Source: Hymenopus coronatus (taxonomy: Eukaryota; Arthropoda; Insecta; Mantodea; Hymenopodidae). From it: a DNA stretch of 64,000 bases. The stretch is taken from NCBI GenBank assembly GCA_030762935.1, contig CM060900.1:388577132-388641131 (forward strand), given 5' to 3'. The notes under the pieces were generated by a model that was not told the origin of the DNA, searched no databases, and was given only the letters and a program-made list of their open reading frames with translations. Both the position numbers and the translations under genes were made by a program. Below are positions 24,785 to 36,090 of the stretch, in pieces (position 1 is the first letter of the stretch; every line of letters starts with the position of its first letter).

Positions 24785-24992
24785 AAATAAACACTGTTTC
24801 TATCGCGGCCGTATGCAGCCAGTTCATTTCTACCGCGAACTAAGTTATCACCTCTTACCTCTGCTGGGCTAGTGAATTCGACCGTATTAAATAAACACTA
24901 GTTCCGTCCGGGCTATATGTATCCCGATCGACTCCCACCGCGGAATCAAATATCACATCTTACCTCAGCGAATGCTCCATGCCTAGTGAAAA
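24785..24992 (+). repeat. Two-copy tandem repeat, period 104 bp, divergent
   Basis: Unit 1 starts AAATAAACACTG at 24785 and unit 2 AAATAAACACTA at 24889. Shared strings in order include CTACCGCG/CCACCGCG, TATCAC-TCTTACCTC and CTAGTGAA. Many substitutions separate the units. Confidence 0.75.
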
Positions 24993-26079
24993 AGTGTCTC
25001 CCGACCAGCAAGGCAATTGTTTCTGTTTTCCTTGTTATTTCCAACCTCGGCAATGGAACCTCACCCCCATTGGGTTCAATGTCCTTCCCTTACCGGTACT
25101 ATCCTACCTGGATCGCTGGTCAGCCCGTGACAACTATTTGTCCTTGCCTTCTTAGACGTGTTTTGTAATATTTCTTCCCTGGTCATTTCCACTGTGTATT
25201 TGCCTCATCTTAATGTAATTTATATTACATTGGCTATAATTTATATCTCCCGTTTAGATAACTTTTAATGCCGTGACACGACATGTGCTATCTCACATTA
25301 GATAACCACTCGCATCGAGCGACACACAAGTGCGACTAATTCCGCTGTCTTTGGAGACTTCAGTTGGCTTACCTCTGGATTTACTTCTGCAGCAGCAAGA
25401 ATATAGTTACTACATATTTTCGATTTTACCTTCAAGTGATTGTTGTTTTTTACACTGCCATATTTACGTAGTTGTGTTTCCAGTCGCTTGAATTTCATAT
25501 CCCACATCTCTCATTGAACATTGCCCATTCAGTTTAATAATTTCTTCTGCATTTTCCTAGTACTAAAATCATATGTACATTTGAACCAAAATGAGTTTTT
25601 TTAATTTTCAAGTGTCACAGTAAATGACCAACGTGACTAACTACGTAGGGTGTTGTATTTCAGCAATTCGGGAGGCTTTGAAAACACAATACTCATGTTC
25701 TTTCATTTGATACTGCATTTTCTTCTAGAGTTCATGAGGGAAATGTTTTCAAAGAAAACATTCTATAACAGCTCAAAAATTCATTTTAGCAAACAAATAA
25801 AGTTCATAAATGTAGCTGGGTTTATTGTGAGGTACCAGACTATACAAAAATAACAATTGCTTCATTTAAAACTCTTGAGTTTGGGTCCCGTGGGCCTTTT
25901 AAGCGCCCCATAAAAATATTTTCCATATCAAATTTGGAAGACCCCTTGATCAGATTTGTAATTGTTGGCATTTGGTTTTTCTGTATTCGTTTAAGACATA
26001 TTCAACTCACCTTTAAACATTTATAGGGCCACCTTATATCATGCTAATCGAGATACATAATAGCAGAAATGTTCTTTTT
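24993..26079. other. Spacer, unassigned
   Basis: No supported feature. The stretch to about 25170 is C-rich on the plus strand and holds an 83-codon open frame without motifs. Confidence 0.5.
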
Positions 26080-26830
26080 ACTACTTCCTAGTAAGTAGAA
26101 TGAAAGGAAATAAGTAGACGCACAAGAAAAAGACACAATAAGGTTTTTTAAAGCTGGGTACTATGTGAAACAATTGTAATTCGGCACTCTTTGTATGTTC
26201 AGAGGCAAAATAAGTCAGAAATGAAACAAACAGTGCTTCCTGTTTGATATAAGTTTTAAATAGCTTAAAATTAACACTAACCACAAGGAATATATGGGAA
26301 TGTGCTAACTTTATAAAACATTGAACCTATATGCCATAATTTGCGTTTTAACGAGGTCTACATTTGTTGTTTAGTGTGTTTTGTCACTCTCATACGATTT
26401 ACCAGTTATACAAGACATTAAGAATGAAGAGGTCTTTAGAGGCTATTTCCAGAGCACTCAAAATAAAGATTTCGGTTCTCATGAAAATATCTTAAACATA
26501 TGCTGTTTTAATCAAAATTGTTAGAGCCAGAAAATTAAATTTGAGAAAATAAAAATGTTCAGAAATGTTAAGGTTAGTTGGAGGTTGAGGTATTTTACTC
26601 TAAATCTTCGTCTAGCATCCTTCAAAGAGACTAAACGAAACACCAAGTTTGGTATTTGACAAGATATTTGGTTTTGGGTTATATTGTCAAAGACACTCAT
26701 ATTTTAAAAAAACACTTTTGAATAGCGGGGCTTCAAAACATGCATTTCCGGCAAAATTCAGTATCGAATTTTTGGATAGAACATAATATTTTCTCTGCCT
26801 ACTATGTATATAGTTGTACAGGGAGAGAGA
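26080..26830 (+). repeat. Interspersed repeat R, copy 2 (long)
   Basis: It has the conserved strings of the family in order: TTTACCAGTTATACAAG, GAATGAAGAGGTCTTTAGAGG, CTTAAACATATGCTGTTTTAATCAAAATTG (abridged), GAGAAAATAAAAAT, ACCAAGTTTGGTATT, GGGTTATATTGTC, ACACTCATATTTT, GCATTTCCGGCAAAATT, TCGAATTTTTGG and AGAACATAATATTTTCTC. The 3' part matches 33590-33660 and 51530-51600. No coding motif is visible. Confidence 0.75.
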
Positions 26831-27610
26831 ATAAAGACAGATATATAATGACAAACAATGGAGTGCCTTTTATAAATTGGATTTAATGGTATTCACTGAT
26901 CACAAAGCGAGGTCCATTTTGCGTAACATTCTAATAAAACAGTTAGTTATAACAGCTCAGAATCAAGAAATTCAGAAAATTAGCTTCGTCATTATTACTA
27001 TAGTCTAAATAAAATATTTTTGTGTATTAAGAACTATGGGGGACAAAACTGTAATTATCTCTGAAAGAAATACTGCTTGAATAAATTTATTTGAATAATA
27101 ATGCTGAAAATAGAATGCTCTTTCTGAAATTAAGGAAAACTCCATTAATTGTTTACGAATTTATAATTCTTGGAAAAGCTTCTTCATTAAAAATAGCTTA
27201 GGAAAGTAGCAAATAACTGTACATACTTTCTTTTCAAACCCTACATAAGACAAAATAATACATATTACATAAATGTTCTGGCATATGAAGCATTAATACA
27301 CGAAAATGAACATAACCTCCAACATTCAATATACAAACTAAATGAGTTGAGCAAGAGCTGTAATCTTAGAATGTTTACAAAGAAAACATCGGCAGGTATC
27401 GGCTCGTCGTGGAGGATCCTCAGCCCGAGCAGAAATAACCAAAGAGAGTAAAACCATACAAAAGATATCAAATGCAGACTATTCTGGAAGTAACCTAAGC
27501 TGTCAGAGATTAAGAATTAAAAATAAACTAAATATATTTCAAGAAATGTATGGTACAGGACATTAAAGGATAACAAAACTAAAACTCCATAACGCAATGG
27601 CAGTTCCACT
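26831..27610. other. AT-rich spacer
   Basis: No supported feature. Confidence 0.5.
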
Positions 27611-27858
27611 CAGGGCCGAACCGTGGCTGAGTGGTTAGGCCACTCGCCTCTCACTTATACAGGCCGATCCCAAGCGACGGCATGTGAGATTTGCGGTGGG
27701 CAAAGCGACGCAGGGGCGGGTTTTCTCCGGATTCTCCGGTTTCCCCCGCCATCGCGTTCCACCGCTGCTCCATCATCATTCCATGTATCATCAGTATCGT
27801 CGCCCGCGGTGCCTCAAGTAATAAATGCGGGCGTTAAACACTACCAAAAAAAAAAAAA
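27611..27858 (+). mobile_element. SINE-B, full-length copy
   Basis: The A box is CCGTGGCTGAGTGGTTAGG. The B-box position is degraded (GGCCGATCCCAAGC). The body has GGGCGGGTTTTCTCCGG and TTTCCCCCGCCAT, and the family 3' end CCCGCGGTGCC...GCGGGCGTTAAACACTACC is followed by 14 or so A. AGTTCCACT at 27602-27610 and AGTTCCATT at 27859-27867 form a 9-bp target duplication with one mismatch. It is the best plus-strand reference for this family in the window. Confidence 0.9.
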
Positions 27859-27869
27859 AGTTCCATTTA

Positions 27870-30555
27870 TGGCTTACGGATGTGAATTCTGAACTTTTAA
27901 GGGACACTGGGAGTGAAATTTTTTCCACAATTTATAAAAAATACAAAATTATTTTTTTACTACAAATGGTTGTTGGAACCTTTGGGCATCTATGTATAGA
28001 CAACATTTAGTAGTTATACAGTCATTTAAAGATAACATGATACGCCTGTCTCCTAGCATACTACCTGTTTCATAAAATTGCGGTTTTTTTTTTTCAAAAA
28101 CTACAATTTTACAGCTTCGAAATCTTCCATGAGTCTCAGTTTTTGTTCAAATACAGCTAACATTTATCAGAATTTTAGTATTACAAAGCACAGTATTAAT
28201 CTAACACCAATAGTAATTTCGCAAGAAGTATATTTATATGAAAAATTAGGGATTTTTCAGATTGCACTCTCTTACGTTTTAAAACAAATATAATAATCCA
28301 ATAATTAAAATTACTGATGTATCACCAGTTAAAGTTTCTTGTGTGGTTCAGAGCTCCAATTTGCAAAACGCAACCTATTTTCGAATTTTGAGGCGTGAGG
28401 AACATTTTGATTGTGCAATATATTTACATAATAACATTTATTAAACAGCTTATATATTGCAAAGTATTTATCTAATTTGAATGAAATTTAATATTCACAC
28501 TAAAATAGCAGAAATGTTCTCACAGTAAACTTTTTATAATGTATTCAGAGATATAGACATTTTAAAGTTCACTTCCTGTGCCTTAAACAGAAAGATAACA
28601 ATAAAATTCAAGCAGCTGAAATGAGATTTGTTAGAAAAGTAAAAGAGCGAACCAGAAGAATGAATGAATAAGAAATGAAGTCATTTGGAAAATCTATATA
28701 TTTATAAATTGTGTTTTAAGCTCTAAGAATGAAAAGAAAACATAAAAACATACATTAAAATTGTAGATAAAGAATGTCGAAAAAATTATAAGGTACAGCC
28801 CCAAAGGAAGAGAAACTATGGGAAGGCCAAGAGAAAGCTGAACCTGATCATTTGAAGTCGGAATGGCAGCATGCCCAAACCTTATGTGAGGAAGAAGAAA
28901 CTTTCTGCACAAAAATGAGTGAATGTACCTAGAACTTGGGAATGTAAAATAAAATTCAGTGCATCAATCTTCATTAAAAATAGGTTACTGCTCGAACTTA
29001 AAGCTTTAAGACATAACACAAGCAGAAAGCTATGCTCCAAGAATATGAAGCTGGCAAAGCAAAATCGTTTATATTCCAAAGTATTAAGTGTGACATAGAA
29101 CACCCTAAAATGCCACCAACCTTTGCAGCATCAGTTGTGGAAACCAAACATTCAACTGTTCATTGGTGTCCATTGACCATCATGTTTACAAAAGCTGGTG
29201 CGTGAAACCTAGGGATATTTAAACTCTGGCAACCAGCTGAAAACCGCGGTTTTCCACCCCATGCCCATGATTAAGGCACAAATGAGTTCTCACAAATAAA
29301 TGATGATTTCTATACTGCCTCTGGTGTATGCAGTTTGTACTGAATAGGATGTAAACATTGCACAAGTATTGTCTTGAAACACACAGCGTTAAAAGGCGAA
29401 ATACCTAGACCACAGCAAACAGTATCAGCCACTAGAATCAGTAAACGACTCAGATTTCCTCTAAAATGAAAACTTATTTATTTTGTCTTTTGAAGCACCA
29501 AATTTGGTAATGTAGTGAATAAATATTTCCTTAAAGCAATGCATCTGTGAAATTTAGAAAATCTACAGTATACAATATAACTTATTGAAATTTACACTAG
29601 TTATTATACACAACAATAATGATAAATTTTCAATATATCAAAATTATAGCTTACATAGTTAGATAATATTTTACGTCTAAATTGATTGTTCTAATAATAA
29701 TGTGTCACGTTGATGTATTTGTGAAAATATCCGCATACAAAAATCAACTTTTACAGAAAATGACTTTGTAAATGGGTCTGTCATATTTTTTTTATTATTA
29801 CCATAATTAGTGGGGAAAAATTATTAATTTTCTTACTTTCCAAAGCTCATGATTTTTCACAATTTCATAATGTATTTATAAAAATTGGAGCATTGTTTCG
29901 AGAAAGTATGTAGAGGCACTATAAAAAACTTGAAACATATTAGTAAAATATTGATTCGTGTGGAACATTTTGAGTATGAAAAAGTGTTGGAAAAAGTTTG
30001 CGAGTAAATAATGTTTAAAGCTGGGTGCGCATATTAATAAGCCTGTGTCTACTCATCTATAGCTTCAGTTAATTTTTAGTTATAGTGCACAAAGTGGGAA
30101 CCACGATATTTTTTCTTAAAGTTTAGAATTCATATTATGTTATTATTTAATAAAGTAATTTTCCAAATTTTTTGGTGAATATTCACAGATGCATCACCTT
30201 AATAACAGGACTTAGGGTATACTGTAAGGAAAATACTGTTCGGAAATTTTCCTTAAAGAATATCCAACCTGATGTCATTAATTTCGCATAGCTATAACTA
30301 AATGCAAACATTTTACTATTTATTCATGTTTTAATAGTGTACGTTTACCGTATTTTTCTAACCTTGCTTTGTCTATCCCTTATAATTCTTCGACTCCCCT
30401 GAAGAAAAACCCTGAAATTCAGAATAAATCATTGAAAAAAACATCAAACTAGAAATGAAACGTATTACCTTTCCATGTGGATCCAGAGAGAAAATGTGAG
30501 CTGTTGATCTGATGCATGCACAATTTTTCATCACTTTGGGAAATAAATGTAAATA
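27870..30555. other. AT-rich spacer
   Basis: Nothing recognisable over about 2.7 kb. Open frames are short. A T9 run occurs near 28085 and scattered near-palindromes such as AACCGCGGTT at about 29245. No repeat relation to other parts was secured. Confidence 0.5.
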
Positions 30556-30848
30556 ACGTGTTATTTGTGGACGCTCTTTAACTACTGTGGTTCTCAGCGT
30601 CCCATTCTAAATTAGGCGTGAATTATTCAATTGGACTTAATTTTCCTCAGAGGCCTCTCTCTATCTGGCTTGAGGTTCTTTTACGTGCTGTAAATCTACG
30701 ACACGGGACCAACGGCTTTACTTCCCTTCCGAAGGAAGCCACGCTAAGGATTTTTACACCCGAAAAAATTCATCGTCCTCCACCGGGTTTGAGCCCGCGT
30801 CCTTGGGTATATGAAGTTAGCATGGTAACCTTTACACCACGGAGGGCG
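30556..30848 (-). mobile_element. SINE-A copy, near full length
   Basis: On the minus strand it reads CCCTCCGTGGTGTAAAGG (A box), GGGCTCAAACCCGG (B box), GGAGGACGATG, TTTTTTCGGG, TTCCTTCGGAAGGGAAGTAAA, then a 3' part with CTGAGAACCACAG and GAGCGTCCACAAATAAC. It matches the copies at 39185-39403 and 56003-56289. No target duplication was evident. Confidence 0.85.
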
Positions 30849-31199
30849 ACCATCACGCGACCAATAAGCGTTTTATGTGGCATCCACTTACCTTGGTCAA
30901 GTAATTTCATCTGTGCTGCAATTGGATCAAATAATGACGTATGAACTGATCTGGTCTGAACTTTTTAGTGCACGGTCATCTATACATCGGAGCAGATGCT
31001 GAGCAACTTGAGGGTAATTGTATTCAATACCCAAGTGGTCATATGCCAAAAATGGTTTACAATACGCCATGTGTTTGAAGGAAGCTAATATATGAACGCT
31101 TTGATGGACAAAGCAAATACATTCTTCGTGCATTGATGTTATGAGGTGGAAGTGTAAAGAGGAATTAAATAAAAAATCTAATATGTTACACTCACATGC

Positions 31200-31643
31200 C
31201 TTTCTCTGGCTGCTCTAAAACTTCTCACAAAAGCGTATTCTTCTTTCTATACAATGCTAATCCAGATAAACATTAGCAGAATGACCTTATCACTTAGTTC
31301 CTTATACGTAGAAGGGAACTAAGCAAATGCACTAGGCTAAAGTGATAGTCAAATGTTTTAAAAACCATCGTTATGCGATTGTTATTATAAATCTCTTCTT
31401 TGCCTGGCCAGGAGTAGAACAAAAGAAAACGGACACTTTCTGTCTGAGAAAAGTGTAAGTACTTCACAATTGGAGCCATTAACAAGGAATATGTCGGAAA
31501 GGGTTACCTCGACAACAAAAACATAAAGGACATAATTTGTGTGTTTTGATGAGATCTGCATACATCTTTTGTGCAGTAAGTTTTTGTCTATCTTTTACGG
31601 TTTAACAGTTAAGCAAAATTCGGCAAAATTAATCCAGAATAAT
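31200..31643 (+). repeat. Interspersed repeat R, copy 3, truncated at foldback element
   Basis: It contains AGAAGGGAACTAAGCAAATG, TAAAGTGATAGTCAAATG, GGAGTAGAACAAAAGAAAA, GAATATGTCGGAAA, TTTGTGCAGTAAG, TTTTTGTCTATC, TTACGGTTTAACAGTTAAG and AATCCAGAAT in the family order. The next expected family string (GAAGAGG...) is missing because a foldback element starts there. Confidence 0.75.
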
Positions 31644-31644
31644 A

Positions 31645-31870
31645 TATATATATATATAAAAGACTTGAAGCTTTCACGGCGAATGTTATGCTTTATGGCT
31701 TCACGGGTGATATCAGCCGTGTCAGGTATATAAAATCCAAGCGTCCGACCATTGCACACTCCATGATGCAGTCCCTGATGAAAACCATGGAGTGTGCAAC
31801 GGTCGGAAGCGTGGATTTTATATACCTGACACGGCTGATCACCCGTGAAGCCATAATATATATATACACA
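31645..31870 (+). mobile_element. Foldback element 1, Penelope-like end (proposed)
   Basis: Arms of about 70 bp at 31695-31765 and 31786-31854 are reverse complements with a 2-bp gap and a few mismatches, starting ATGGCTTCACGGGTGAT. The plus strand between and into the second arm carries an exact hammerhead-core CTGATGA (31775-31781), then an ACC...GGT stem and CGGAAG where GAAA would be expected. Hammerhead motifs of this layout are known in the terminal repeats of Penelope-like elements. AT dinucleotide runs on both sides (AATATATATATATA) may be the duplicated target but are low complexity. The ribozyme assignment is inference. Confidence 0.5.
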
Positions 31871-32399
31871 CATATATATATATATATATATAAATATATA
31901 TTTTCTGAAGACTCAATTCATCGAATTGGTGTGTTTTCACACCTAGGGGAATTTAGCAAGTTGAAAGTGTACTTCGGATTGAGCAATCAATGAGAATGAA
32001 AAGTGTGTCTCAGATGTTAGTTTCAAGTAGGTCTACAATTTGGCAACTTAAAAAACTCTATGTTGGTGTAGTCTTATGTGATGTTATGTTAATATAAGTG
32101 CACAAATTTCGAATGTAGTTACTCTCTGGTGCGTCTTACGTTTTATTACTCTTTTGCGCTTACAGTTATTCTTGCTACAGAGATCGTAACGCTGTGATAG
32201 GCCCATCTCCGGCTTAGCGGTTATCGGTAAGTGATTCACCTTATAGGTAACAGTTTGGCAAGTGACGTAAACTCAAAACATATCACTTTTGTCGGAAACA
32301 AATTTGCTTACAACGTAAAGCTCGTAATATTCTAGAAGCTCACAGATTTAATACGACTCCGACCTAATTCCTTTTGTTTACTTTCAGGAAGATATTAGT

Positions 32400-32785
32400 G
32401 ATACTCTGCCTCCGTGGTCGAGTGGTCAGCGAGCTCACATTTTACCCGGGTTCAATTCCTGACTGAGGCAGGTAGTTTTAATGCCAGTCCTCGAGGCTGT
32501 GCTCGCTAAAGTGCCTCGTTTTGCTGCTTCGTGGCGCAGGGGATCTTCGTCTCGAGTTCCACCTTGGGCATAGGTGTTAGTGTGTTTGTCAATGTGTATG
32601 TGGAGTAAAAAAAGGAAACGTAGGAAACTGAAGGAAAAAATAGAAAAAGGGATTTTGCCGATCCCCATGGACCCGCTCGTTAAAGTGCCTCGCTTTGGTG
32701 CTTCGTGGCGCACGGGATCGTGGGTTCGAGTACCACCTTGGGCATGGGAGTTTGTATGTTTGTCAATGTGTATGCTAAAGCAAGA
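32400..32785 (+). mobile_element. SINE-E with internal 100-bp direct repeat
   Basis: A tRNA-like head, CCTCCGTGGTCGAGTGGTCAG then GGGTTCAATTCCTGACTGAGG, is followed by a 100-bp segment at 32501-32600 that recurs at 32675-32774. Both copies have CTCG(C/T)TAAAGTGCCTCG, GCTTCGTGGCGCA, a B-box-like stretch (GGGTTCGAGTACC in the second) and ACCTTGGGCAT, and end TTGTCAATGTGTATG. An A-rich link lies between. The second segment may be a separate tRNA-like insertion or a dimer of the family. Confidence 0.7.
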
Positions 32786-32799
32786 GTGAAATATTTTTA

Positions 32800-33229
32800 C
32801 AGCTGATTGCTATGTGATTGAAATTGGGTTCTCTTTGCCCAGTCTGGAGTAATACAAAAGAATGATAAATTCCCGGTTGGGAAAAATTCAAATATTTTAA
32901 AATTGAAGCCCATAAATAGGGAATACCTCAGAAATGGTTAACTCCGGAAAAAATGTTTATGATACATTGTATGCTTTAACGGGATCTATATTTTTTATGA
33001 AATAAGTTGTTGTCTATCTCTTACGGTTTACCAGTTAAGCAAGTCATCTAGAATGAAGAGGACCTCAACGAGTATTCCTAGAATTCAAAATATGCATTTA
33101 ATTTGTCATGTAAGTATCTTTAAGTATCTTGAGGTATTCTAATCAAAACCTTTAGATTAATTTTTGATAACATTTTTCATAAACCTTACAAGTTAAGGGT
33201 AGTTTGGGTTTGAGGGAATTTTTAAAAGT
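32800..33229 (+). repeat. Interspersed repeat R, copy 4, 5' part
   Basis: Family strings TGGAGTAATACAAAAGAA, AATACCTCAGAAATGGTTAA, TCTATCTCTTACGGTTTACC, AGTTAAGCAAG, GAATGAAGAGGACCTCA and TTAAGGGTAGTTTGGGTT are in order. It is split from its 3' part by foldback element 2. Confidence 0.8.
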
Positions 33230-33238
33230 CTTCCTATT
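33230..33238. repeat. Target-site duplication, left copy
   Basis: CTTCCTATT, repeated exactly at 33438-33446 on the other side of the foldback element. Confidence 0.8.
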
Positions 33239-33437
33239 CATCGAAATTCTTAGGCTTTCACGGCCGGTGTCAATACTGGCTGGAGTATAATCCAGGCTTG
33301 TGGGCCGTGGTCTACTGGGCTCCTCCTCCTTCTTCCCAGACGTTTCGTCTGCGACTACGGCAGGCATCTTCGTTGCCAGCGGCGAGGTCGAGCCCAGTAG
33401 ACCACGGCCCACAAGCCCGGATTATACTCCAGCTAGG
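33239..33437. mobile_element. Foldback element 2, Penelope-like end (proposed)
   Basis: The element is 199 bp, bounded by an exact 9-bp duplication. Arms of 44 bp at 33279-33322 and 33390-33433 pair with one mismatch. The loop region on the minus strand reads CGAAGATGCCTGC, then GCAGACGAAACGTC. This is a hammerhead-like layout with a CTGC/GCAG stem II, the exact GAAA core and a GTC cleavage triplet, but AC in place of the CU that begins the first core string. Similar strings occur at ends of Penelope-like elements. It starts TAGGCTTTCACGGCCGG, resembling GCTTTCACGGC beside foldback element 1. No coding sequence is present. Confidence 0.6.
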
Positions 33438-33446
33438 CTTCCTATT
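33438..33446. repeat. Target-site duplication, right copy
   Basis: CTTCCTATT, identical to 33230-33238. Confidence 0.8.
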
Positions 33447-33660
33447 GCAGCCTTGGAAGATGCTAAATTAATTATGCTAGGTTAGGTATTTTGGAATTTA
33501 ACGGACTTTTTAGTTTTACAACCCTTCTGTCCACACATATGAGTGCACATAGGACCTTTTACTAAACTAAATGATTAAATGGTCCTCAAAATGTATTTCC
33601 GGTGAAATTTTAGTGTCTCGAATTTTTGGGTGGAATACAATACTTCCTGTATGTACTAAG
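33447..33660 (+). repeat. Interspersed repeat R, copy 4, 3' part
   Basis: It continues the family with AATGTATTTCCGGTGAAATTT, TGTCTCGAATTTTTGGG and AATACAATACTTCCT, matching the 3' parts at 26750 and 51530. Confidence 0.75.
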
Positions 33661-34059
33661 AACATGTTGAATGCATTGTACTGGTATGGAAAGTAAAAAT
33701 GTGAGTTGATGTGGTTGACATTTATGGTACAGGTAAGACAAGAATATAAGTACGCACACTAATTAATAAGCCAGGAGCTACAAGGATGCTTCAAAGTGTG
33801 CACACACTCTTAATTTCTCCCCCCCCCAACCCATGAACTTTTCAGAGAAAACAAAGGCCTTCTTTTGTAAATCTTCACGAAATATCAGCTCCTACGAGCA
33901 AGAATCTCGGATATGCACAGTCCTTTGATATGTTGAAAATGCCTATATCTGGCTTGTTGTATGTCGTACACAGTTCTTCAAAAGGGCACTAGTCGATGAA
34001 TTGTCGTTTGAGGTTTCCTCCATTTGAATTTATCACATATTTTACACTCTTTTGCTCAA

Positions 34060-34313
34060 TTTTTTTACCATGTACCCAAGATCGTGACTTCAAACCCAGC
34101 GAAGGGCTATGTATTTTTTCGGGCGTAAAAATCCTTTGTTTGGCTTCCTTCGGAAGGAAGTAAAGCCGTTGGTCCCGTTCCGTAGACACGTAAAAGAACC
34201 TCAAGCCTGAGAAAGATACCTGTGAGCAAAATTAAGTGATCTTTCTCGCCCAATATAGAATGGGACACTGAGAACCACCGCAGTTAAAACTTTTCCATAA
34301 ATAACATTCAATT
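34060..34313 (+). mobile_element. SINE-A copy, degraded head
   Basis: The head is only partly kept (TACCATGTACCCAAGATCG and CTTCAAACCC). From GTATTTTTTCGGGCGTAAAA onward the body is clear, with TTCCTTCGGAAGG, AAGCCTGAGAAAGA, CTGAGAACCACCG and CCATAAATAACATT. Confidence 0.75.
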
Positions 34314-34640
34314 TAATTTAATTTAAAATTTTCTTGTGTATAATTTATTTTTATTTAGCGATGTGTAAAGTACCATTCAGTGGTAAACATCCTGGTCCAT
34401 TATTATAGATCAAGACCTATTGATATTGTAACTCAAGACATACATCAATTATACTGCATAAAATTCTTCACACGGGTATTTATATTTTCGTGCAATAGTG
34501 TGTTACAGCGTATGTAGAAAAGTCTTAACAGGTGTACTGAAAATTAAAATTGACTGTAAACGATGCATATACATATTCTAAGTGAAAATTTTATTTTACA
34601 CTACTGCATCCTATTGGTGCTTTCTGGTAAGCGATAAAAA
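34314..34640. other. AT-rich spacer
   Basis: No supported feature. Confidence 0.5.
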
Positions 34641-34690
34641 ACCGTCTGGGGTGCCATACGTAATTAAAGCTGGCGTTTAACATTACAAAA
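34641..34690 (+). mobile_element. SINE-B 3'-end fragment
   Basis: GGTGCCATACGTAATTAAAG and GGCGTTTAACATTACAAAAAAG correspond to the last 50 bp of SINE-B. The head and body are absent, as expected of 5' truncation during retroposition. Confidence 0.65.
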
Positions 34691-36030
34691 AAGACGATAA
34701 AAAAGGGCCTTCATTAAAAAAAAAAGGTGCTCACTTAGAAATTTACAATATCTGATGTTAACATCAATATGTGCAATGTGCTTTGGACAGAAATCCCTTA
34801 GTCGTGTCTCCTAAAATATTTTGGTTTTTGGAGATTCCCATTTGCAAACTAACTGGTAACTTCACTGTTTTATTTGTACAGCAGATTAATCTGTTTCAGG
34901 AAAGGTTGCAGCTATTATTCGCTAATAAAGGCGTCGTCAGATGATATGCAGTACACGATGAATACAACTTGCGTTCAGTGTTGGAAAACATTTGACAAGT
35001 GAGCTTTTTATTCCATATAAGTTATATTCTCCAAATAAAAAGAAGACATAGCGTACGAAACAGCTAACCAGATTGCTATATTGGAGTCTTGGGACATAAA
35101 ATAGCATAGGGAATTAAAATTAAAGCTATGCTGAAATGCACAGTGTGCCTAGAGTTCAGTAGTGGTCCTGTCCGTATATCACTACTGGAAAATGGTACAA
35201 GCATTTACAGGTGGTAATTTGTCCATAAAGTAGTAATTATATTAACAAAAGTTTGACTTAAGTATTTTACTCTCATTCACATTTTCATTCTGTTCTGATA
35301 TCATTGTTTTCCTATATTACCCTTTGTTGACTAATATGGCCGAGGTTGAAGTTCGCCAGCCAAAGGTACCTTTTGAACTTTTTCCCTGTAACTGAAGCTT
35401 CATGAGTTAGAAAATATGCAAAATACGCTGTCATTTTATTTTCCTTTGCAGCTACGGAAAGGGGAGGTTTCACATTTCATGTGACTAAAATGAACCAAAA
35501 ATGTGCGTGTTTTACGCTTATGGGATAGATGTATCCGCGAGTAATAATTCACAATTACAGGAAAACGGGGAAAAAGTAAGGGAAAATTAGTAAATATGCC
35601 AGTAGGACCGTATAGGCATTCATTAACTATGGAGAAGACATGCACTTCTTTAAAAAGAAATGAATTAGAGTCGCGATGCAACAGTTTGAGAATGGCTGTA
35701 CAGGGACTGAAAAATGCTCCACAGAACCTTACATTAAGCTTAGATAAGTTTCTCTCTTTTTGTATACTGTGAATATTACTATTCCTTTAGCGAAATAAAA
35801 GATGATATATCATTTCCTATTTGCAAATACAATGTTGTTAATACCTTGCAGCCACTTAGCCGCCAAGCAAACAGAGATCACCATATCAGTTTTCTGTCGG
35901 AACTGCCTTTTTTTTTCTTTCGAGCCGTATTTCATTGTATTCCCTTTACCATACCAGCTTCTCTCTCTCGCACCGCTCTGTCCCTCGCACTTCTCTTTTC
36001 CCTAACCTTCATTCATCCGTCCTGAGCCAT
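34691..36030. other. AT-rich spacer, pyrimidine-rich at its end
   Basis: Nothing recognised to about 35930. From there to 36300 the plus strand becomes strikingly C/T-rich. Confidence 0.5.

Positions 36031-36087
<57 letters not shown>
36031..36087. repeat. CT dinucleotide microsatellite
   Basis: About 26 CT units within a wider pyrimidine-rich patch. Confidence 0.97.

Positions 36088-36090
<3 letters not shown>

Noticed and set aside
31679..31993. 101-codon open frame across the foldback element
   Set aside because: It is translation of an inverted repeat and AT microsatellite; both arms are non-coding in other respects.
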